Shown here in pieces: positions 59,344-64,000 of a stretch of DNA of 64,000 nt. Under the pieces are notes generated by a model. It saw only the letters and a list, made by a program, of their open reading frames with translations, ran no database searches and was not told where the DNA came from. Source of the stretch: JBGQOJ01 sp052119585 (GTDB lineage Bacteria; Pseudomonadota; Alphaproteobacteria; Rhodobacterales; Rhodobacteraceae); the NCBI RefSeq assembly GCF_052119585.1, contig NZ_JBGQOJ010000004.1:1-64000 (forward strand), in the 5' to 3' direction. Each line of letters opens with the position of its first letter. Position 1 is the first letter of the stretch. The position numbers and the translations under genes were made by a program.

Positions 59344-60530
59344 TCTGCTGCCATTTGCGCCGCATCGGCGGCCTTGCGGTAATAGTCCTGCGCGGCGGCA
59401 ACTCCTGACCCAAGCGTGACCGGATAGCCCAGATCCTTCATCGCCATTTCAGCGGTGGCCAGCCCCGACAGCATCATAACATCCGTCAGACTGCCAAGGT
59501 GACCGATGCGGAACACCTTGCCTGCGACCTCTCCAAGGCCGACACCGAAGGCGACGCCGTATTTCGTGGCGGCAACATTCACCACATCGGTACCGTTGAA
59601 ACCCTCGGGCACGACAACCGCAGTGACCGTGTCGGAATACAGATCAACGCTGTGGGCGCAGGGGGTCATGCCCCAGGCCGCGATCGCACGGCGCACCCCC
59701 TCGGCAAGGCGATGATGGCGGGCAAAGACGGTGTCCAGCCCTTCGTCCAGCAGCATCCCCACCGAGGTCGCCAGACCGTTGATCAACCCGACGGGCGGCG
59801 TATAGGGAAACCCGCCGTTCGCATAGCTGTTCCGCATATCGCGGAAGTCAAAGAAGGTGCGCGGCAGTTTCGCACTGTCCATCGCGGCAATCGCCTTTGG
59901 GCTGATCCCGACAATCGCAAGGCCAGCGGGCAGCATGAACCCCTTTTGCGAACCCGCAATCGCAAGGTCGACGCCCCATTCATCCATCCGGAAATCCATC
60001 GACCCGATAGAACTGACGCCATCGACATACAACAATGCAGGGTGGCCTGCGGCATCCAGCGCACGGCGGACACCGGCAATATCGGATTTGACGCCGGTCG
60101 CGGTTTCGTTGTGGGTGACCAGCAATGCCTTGATCTTGTGGCCGGTGTCAGCCCGCAGTGCGGCCTCGAATGCGGCAACGGGTGCCCCCGCGCCCCACGG
60201 CGCCTCGATGACCTGCACGTCAAGCCCGTGGCGTTGACACATGTCGATCCAGCGGTGCGAGAACATGCCGTGGCGTGCGGCAAGAACCGTGTCGCCAGCG
60301 GACAATGTATTGGACAGGGCAGCCTCCCAGCCGCCGGTGCCGGTGGACGGAAACAGAATGACCTCGCCTGTCGTCGTCTTCAGGATTTTCCGCACACCCT
60401 CGATGGCGGGGACAAAAAACTGGGCGAACAGGCTGGACCGATGGTCGATCGTCGGCATGTCACATGCCTTGCGGATCACATCCGGTATGTTCGTCGGGCC
60501 TGGAATGAAAACCGGGTTCTGAAATGACAT
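59340..60530 (-). CDS. bhcA: L-aspartate:glyoxylate aminotransferase
   Basis: The 396-residue class V aminotransferase has FIPGPTNIPDVIRKACDMPTIDHRSS, FPSTGTGGWEAALSNTLSAGD, the PLP Lys196 in AIAGSQKGFMLPAGL, and VGLGEVAGKVFRIGHLG. It converts glyoxylate to glycine at the expense of aspartate, giving oxaloacetate as cycle output. GGAGG precedes the ATG. First gene of bhcABCD, divergent from bhcR. Confidence 0.95.
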   Translation of the reverse strand: MSFQNPVFIPGPTNIPDVIRKACDMPTIDHRSSLFAQFFVPAIEGVRKILKTTTGEVILFPSTGTGGWEAALSNTLSAGDTVLAARHGMFSHRWIDMCQRHGLDVQVIEAPWGAGAPVAAFEAALRADTGHKIKALLVTHNETATGVKSDIAGVRRALDAAGHPALLYVDGVSSIGSMDFRMDEWGVDLAIAGSQKGFMLPAGLAIVGISPKAIAAMDSAKLPRTFFDFRDMRNSYANGGFPYTPPVGLINGLATSVGMLLDEGLDTVFARHHRLAEGVRRAIAAWGMTPCAHSVDLYSDTVTAVVVPEGFNGTDVVNVAATKYGVAFGVGLGEVAGKVFRIGHLGSLTDVMMLSGLATAEMAMKDLGYPVTLGSGVAAAQDYYRKAADAAQMAAE

Positions 60531-60594
60531 CTGTTTGACCTCCGCTTTGTGTTTGATCCTTTCTAAAGGGCACGCCGTTATTTTCCAATTTTTT

Positions 60595-60619
60595 TGAAAA
60601 TGGTTTTCATTTCTGAAAA
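60595..60619. promoter_or_regulatory. Candidate BhcR operator
   Basis: Tandem overlapping palindromes: TGAAAATGGTTTTCA (60595-60609, perfect arms TGAAAA/TTTTCA) and TTTTCAnnnnTGAAAA (60604-60619). They lie in a very A/T-rich 190-base divergent promoter between bhcA and bhcR, a layout expected for an IclR-type dimer-of-dimers site. Confidence 0.6.
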
Positions 60620-60721
60620 TTATGAATTATTTTATTTATTTTCATGGTCTTGCATTTTTTCATTCAATGAATGGATTTTTCATTTAAGTTACCGGAACGG
60701 AAACACGATCAGGAGTCGCAG

Positions 60722-61540
60722 ATGCAACCCCCCCGCCCCCGTGGCCGCCCCAAGGCGTTCAATGACAAGACGGACCAGAACACAATCCAGTCGCTTGACC
60801 GCGCAATGGTCATCTTGCGCGCCGTGTCAGAGCATGACGGCCTGTCCCTGACCGATCTTTCGATCCATACAGACCAGGCCGCCGCCACGGTCTACCGTGT
60901 CCTGACAACGCTGCAATCGCACGGGATTGTGGAAACCGAGGGCGACAGCCAGTTGTGGCATGTGGGCAGCGGCGCGTTCCGGATCGGTACAAAGTTCCTG
61001 CGCCGAACAAAGCTGGCGGAACGCAGTCGCGAGCCGATGCAGGAGCTGATGCGGCAGACGGGGGAAACGGCAAATCTGGGTGTCGAAAAACAGGACGAGG
61101 TGCTGTTTCTCAGTCAGGTCGAAACGCATCAGACGATCCGCGCCTTCTTTCCACCGGGCACACAAAGCCCGATGCATGCGTCGGGCATCGGCAAGGCGCT
61201 GCTGGCGTTCTACACGCCGGATCAGGTGTCACGGGTGGTGCAGACACGCGGCCTTGCGGGCTTTACCAAGCTGACCATCACGTCAGAGGCACTGCTGACC
61301 GATGATCTGGCGCGGACGCGGCTGCGCGGATATTCCATCGACGATCAGGAACGCGCCGACGGCATGCGGTGCATCGCCGCGCCGATTTTCGACGCCTATG
61401 GCGCGCCTGTCGCGGGCGTGTCGGTATCGGGGCCGTCGTTCAGGATACCGCTTTCGTCGGCAGATCAAATCGGGCGGATGGTGCGGGGCGCAGCAGAGGC
61501 GATCACCACCGCGATCGGGGGCACATCGCCCACCGGCTAG
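60722..61540 (+). CDS. bhcR: IclR-family regulator of the BHA cycle
   Basis: The 272-residue regulator has an N-terminal winged helix (about residues 18-80; SLDRAMVILRAVSEHDGLSLTDLSIHT, AATVYRVLTTLQSHGIV) and an IclR effector domain (about 95-265; GIGKALLAF, GYSIDDQERADGMRCIAAPIFD, PVAGVSVSGPSFRIP). Divergent from bhcABCD, as in Paracoccus, where BhcR responds to glyoxylate. ATG at 60722 with AGGAG six bases ahead is chosen; an in-frame ATG lies at 60671. Confidence 0.92.
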   Translation: MQPPRPRGRPKAFNDKTDQNTIQSLDRAMVILRAVSEHDGLSLTDLSIHTDQAAATVYRVLTTLQSHGIVETEGDSQLWHVGSGAFRIGTKFLRRTKLAERSREPMQELMRQTGETANLGVEKQDEVLFLSQVETHQTIRAFFPPGTQSPMHASGIGKALLAFYTPDQVSRVVQTRGLAGFTKLTITSEALLTDDLARTRLRGYSIDDQERADGMRCIAAPIFDAYGAPVAGVSVSGPSFRIPLSSADQIGRMVRGAAEAITTAIGGTSPTG

Positions 61541-64000
61541 GGTGCACCCCACCCACCGCCACCGGGCGTCTGCATTTCGAACAGGCCGCCGGCGGGCAGG
61601 TCAATCTCGGCGTTGCCCTGCAACGCAATGTGCGTTCCGTCAGGCAGTTCGGCGGCATTCAGCCCCACTGCCCCCCCCTGCCCGCCATCCACGCCAAAGG
61701 GCGGAATATCGCGGTGCGAACACAGTGTCGTCACCGTCACCGGTTCCAGAAACCGCATGCGCCGGATCACGCCGTTGCCACCGTGCCACCGGCCCGCGCC
61801 ACCGGACCCGGGCCTGATCCCGAAGACCTCCAGCCGGACCGGAAAGCGCTTTTCAAGGATTTCAGGGTCGGTCATGCGGGTGTTGGTCATATGGCTTTGC
61901 ACCGCGTCACAGCCGTTGAACCCCGGACCCGCACCGGTGCCGCCCGCGATGGTCTCATAGTTTTGGAAGGTCTCGTTGCCCCAGACAAAATTGTTCATCG
62001 TGCCCTGACTGCCCGCAATCACATGCAGCGCCCCGTATAGTGCGTTGCACGTCGCCTGCGACACCTCGGTATTCCCCGCGATCACCGCCGCAGGATAGGC
62101 GGGGTTCAGCATTGATCCTTCGGGGGCGATGATGCGCAGCGGCTTCAGACACCCCTCGTTCAGGGGAATATCGGCCCCGACCATCGTGCGGAACACATAA
62201 AGGACCACGGCGCGGCAAATCGAATAAGGGGCGTTGTAATTCCCGTGACTTTGGTCGCTGGTGCCGGTGAAATCAATCACCGCAGAGCGGCCTTCGGGAT
62301 CGACCCGCACTGCCACCTTGATCACGGTGCCGGTGTCCATCGGATAGGTGAAACTGCCATCCTTCAGCCGTCCGATGACCTGCCGCACGCTTTCCTCGGC
62401 ATTGTCCTGCACATGGCCCATATAGGCCTGCACCACGTCCAGACCGTAGGCATTGACCACTTTCAACAGCGCGCGCCGCCCCGTTTCGTTGGCGGCAACC
62501 TGGGCCTTTAGATCTGCCATGTTCTGCGGGATGTTCCGGCAGGGATAGCGGCAAGAGGACAGCACCCTTGTCGCCTCGCCTTCCAGAAAGTTCCCCTGAT
62601 CGACAAGGCGGACATTGTCGATCAGCACACCTTCCTCGTCGATGTGGCTGCTGTCGGGCGGCGCCGATCCGGGCGTCCGTCCGCCGATATCCGCGTGATG
62701 CCCCCGCGAGCCAAGCCAGAACGCGGGTTCATCCCCCACGAAGACCGGCGTCACGACGGTGACATCGGGCAAATGCGTGCCGCCGTTGTAGGGGCTGTTC
62801 AACATAAAGGCATCGCCCGCATGGATCGCGCCTGCGTTTTCCCGCATCACCGTTTTGATGCTGTCGGACATCGAGCCCAGATGCACAGGCACATGGGGCG
62901 CATTCGCCACCAGATCGCCCGCCCTATCAAAAATCGCGCAGGAAAAATCCAGCCGTTCCTTAATGTTCACCGACCAGGACGTATTGGCAAGCGTCGCCCC
63001 CATCTGGTCTGCAACAGACATGAACAAGTTGTTGAACACCTCGAGCAGCACCGGATCGACACTGGTGCCCGCCGCATGGAGCCGGGCCTTTTCGGTGGTG
63101 CGTTCAAGGATCAGGTTGCCCATCCCGTCCAGATGCGCCTGCCAGCCGGGTTCGACGATATTGGTGCCGGTGGGTTCGGTGATGATGGCGGGGCCGTCTA
63201 TGCGGGCCGCTGCATCCAGTGCCGTCCGGTCGAACAGCGGCACCTGTTGCCAATCGCCTGCAAACATCGGCACCTGCGCGACCGCATTGGTGCTGCCGGT
63301 CGCGGGATGACCCGTGGGCACCTCTCCGGTTTCACCGATCGCCTCGGCGCTGACCATATCAAAGAACAGCGCCCGTTCGGGAGAGGTGAAACCGAACCGC
63401 TGGCGGTGGACATCCTCGAATGCGGATTGCATGTCAACGATGCTGCCAAAGGGCACCTCCAGCGTCTGGTGCGATCCGTCATAACGCAGATGCGCGCGCG
63501 CCTCGGTGCGGATTGCGGTGGCGGGCACGCCCTGCGCTTCGACCTCGGCGCGGGCCTCGGCCTTGATCCCGTCCAGAATGGCCTGTGCCACGTCAAGCTC
63601 GGCCAAAGGCGCATCGACCTGTCGTTCCCGCAATGCGCGGATCTCAGCAAGGCCCATGCCATAGGCCGACAGCACACCGGCGAAGGGATGCAGAAACACC
63701 CGCCGCATGCCAAGGGCGTCGGCCACAAGACAAGCGTGCTGCCCCCCCGCGCCACCAAAGCAGTTCAGGGTGTATTGCGTCACGTCATGGCCGCGCTGGA
63801 CGCTGATCTTCTTGATCGCGTTGGCCATGTTATCGACGGCGATCCGAAGAAAGCCTTCGGCGACGGTTTCGGGCGTTTCCGGCGCGGCACCGGTCGCCGC
63901 CGCGATATCCTGCGCCATGGCTGCGAATTTGGCCCGCACGATGTCCGCATCCAGCGGCTGATCGCCACGCCGCCCGAAAACCGGCGGGAAGTGATCCGCG
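61537..64000 (-). CDS. 5-oxoprolinase/hydantoinase-type HyuA-HyuB fusion, partial
   Basis: At least 820 codons, running off the window (no start before 64000). The visible N-terminal portion is the end of a HyuA/OplA ATPase-like domain (TLNCFGGAGGQHACLVADALG, HPFAGVLSAYGMGLAEIR, DGPAIITEPTGTNIVEPGW). From about 280 residues in, a full HyuB/OplB domain follows (VANAPHVPVHLGSMSDSI, LNSPYNGGTHLPDVTVVTPVF, RGHHADIGGRTPGS, FTGTSDQSHGNYNAP, SGGAGRWHGGNGVIR). This single-chain form acts on 5-oxoproline with ATP. Its stop overlaps the convergent bhcR end by four bases. N-methylhydantoin or acetone-carboxylase-like alternatives cannot be excluded. Confidence 0.88.
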   Translation of the reverse strand, partial: ADHFPPVFGRRGDQPLDADIVRAKFAAMAQDIAAATGAAPETPETVAEGFLRIAVDNMANAIKKISVQRGHDVTQYTLNCFGGAGGQHACLVADALGMRRVFLHPFAGVLSAYGMGLAEIRALRERQVDAPLAELDVAQAILDGIKAEARAEVEAQGVPATAIRTEARAHLRYDGSHQTLEVPFGSIVDMQSAFEDVHRQRFGFTSPERALFFDMVSAEAIGETGEVPTGHPATGSTNAVAQVPMFAGDWQQVPLFDRTALDAAARIDGPAIITEPTGTNIVEPGWQAHLDGMGNLILERTTEKARLHAAGTSVDPVLLEVFNNLFMSVADQMGATLANTSWSVNIKERLDFSCAIFDRAGDLVANAPHVPVHLGSMSDSIKTVMRENAGAIHAGDAFMLNSPYNGGTHLPDVTVVTPVFVGDEPAFWLGSRGHHADIGGRTPGSAPPDSSHIDEEGVLIDNVRLVDQGNFLEGEATRVLSSCRYPCRNIPQNMADLKAQVAANETGRRALLKVVNAYGLDVVQAYMGHVQDNAEESVRQVIGRLKDGSFTYPMDTGTVIKVAVRVDPEGRSAVIDFTGTSDQSHGNYNAPYSICRAVVLYVFRTMVGADIPLNEGCLKPLRIIAPEGSMLNPAYPAAVIAGNTEVSQATCNALYGALHVIAGSQGTMNNFVWGNETFQNYETIAGGTGAGPGFNGCDAVQSHMTNTRMTDPEILEKRFPVRLEVFGIRPGSGGAGRWHGGNGVIRRMRFLEPVTVTTLCSHRDIPPFGVDGGQGGAVGLNAAELPDGTHIALQGNAEIDLPAGGLFEMQTPGGGGWGAP

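Overview
The window is typical of a marine alphaproteobacterium of the Rhodobacterales (Roseobacter group). The evidence is high-GC coding DNA, TRAP transporters, a TauR/Tpa/Xsc taurine pathway with SoeABC, a Rhodobacter-type cytochrome c2, a cofactor-dependent urate pathway (PuuD/HIUase/PuuE-UraD) and a complete beta-hydroxyaspartate (BHA) cycle cluster. No rRNA, tRNA, CRISPR array or phage was seen. Almost all of it is a chain of catabolic operons for molecules released by phytoplankton and algae: uronates, C2/C3 sulfonates, methylated amines, galactose, purines and glycolate/glyoxylate.

Layout. 1-2 kb: A/T-rich accessory DNA with a broken RelA/SpoT-domain gene and an IS3-family transposase pseudogene that is itself interrupted twice by a small palindromic repeat. 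2.1-2.7 kb: orphan Flp-type pilin-like protein. 3.0-7.2 kb: response regulator, FIST-domain (NosP-like) protein and PAS hybrid histidine kinase. 7.2-17.7 kb: uronate catabolism, uxaC-dctPQM-kdgF-kduI-kduD-uxuB-uxuA on the minus strand, divergent from a GntR regulator and kdgK. 17.7-19 kb: cytochrome c2 and IPP isomerase. 19-36 kb: dimethylglycine-dehydrogenase-like enzyme, HpsN-like dehydrogenase, amino acid racemase and L-cysteate sulfo-lyase, then tauABC, tpa, three tiny basic or DNA-binding-like genes, tauR, xsc, ackA and pta. 36.3-40.8 kb: soeABC sulfite dehydrogenase. 40.8-43.8 kb: znuB-znuC-zur and divergent znuA. 43.9-48.1 kb: tightly overlapping galactose (De Ley-Doudoroff type) operon. 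48.1-55 kb: urate-to-ureidoglycolate genes with a LysR regulator and an NCS2 permease. 55.1-56.1 kb: GAPDH family gene. 56.2-61.5 kb: bhcABCD plus divergent bhcR. 61.5-64 kb: 5-oxoprolinase/hydantoinase-type gene running off the window.

How they work together. Glucuronate and unsaturated uronates enter by the TRAP system and converge on 2-keto-3-deoxygluconate, which KdgK phosphorylates. Taurine enters by TauABC, Tpa gives sulfoacetaldehyde, Xsc gives acetyl phosphate plus sulfite, Pta/AckA handle acetyl phosphate, and SoeABC oxidises sulfite. CuyA also produces sulfite, from cysteate. BhcABCD converts glyoxylate plus glycine to oxaloacetate.

Most notable signals: (1) a 33-bp paired direct repeat (CTGG-box, 13-nt spacer, CTGG-box) with identical spacing upstream of tpa, tauR and xsc, very likely the TauR regulon signature, with tauR apparently leaderless; (2) two copies of a palindromic element in opposite orientation inside the dead transposase, with compensatory changes that preserve a hairpin; (3) a TauC permease with an about 130-residue insert that looks periplasmic; (4) a cluster of three small basic or DNA-binding-like proteins inside the taurine locus; (5) a demethylase-type flavoenzyme next to sulfonate genes; (6) an SDR in the galactose operon whose catalytic lysine is asparagine.
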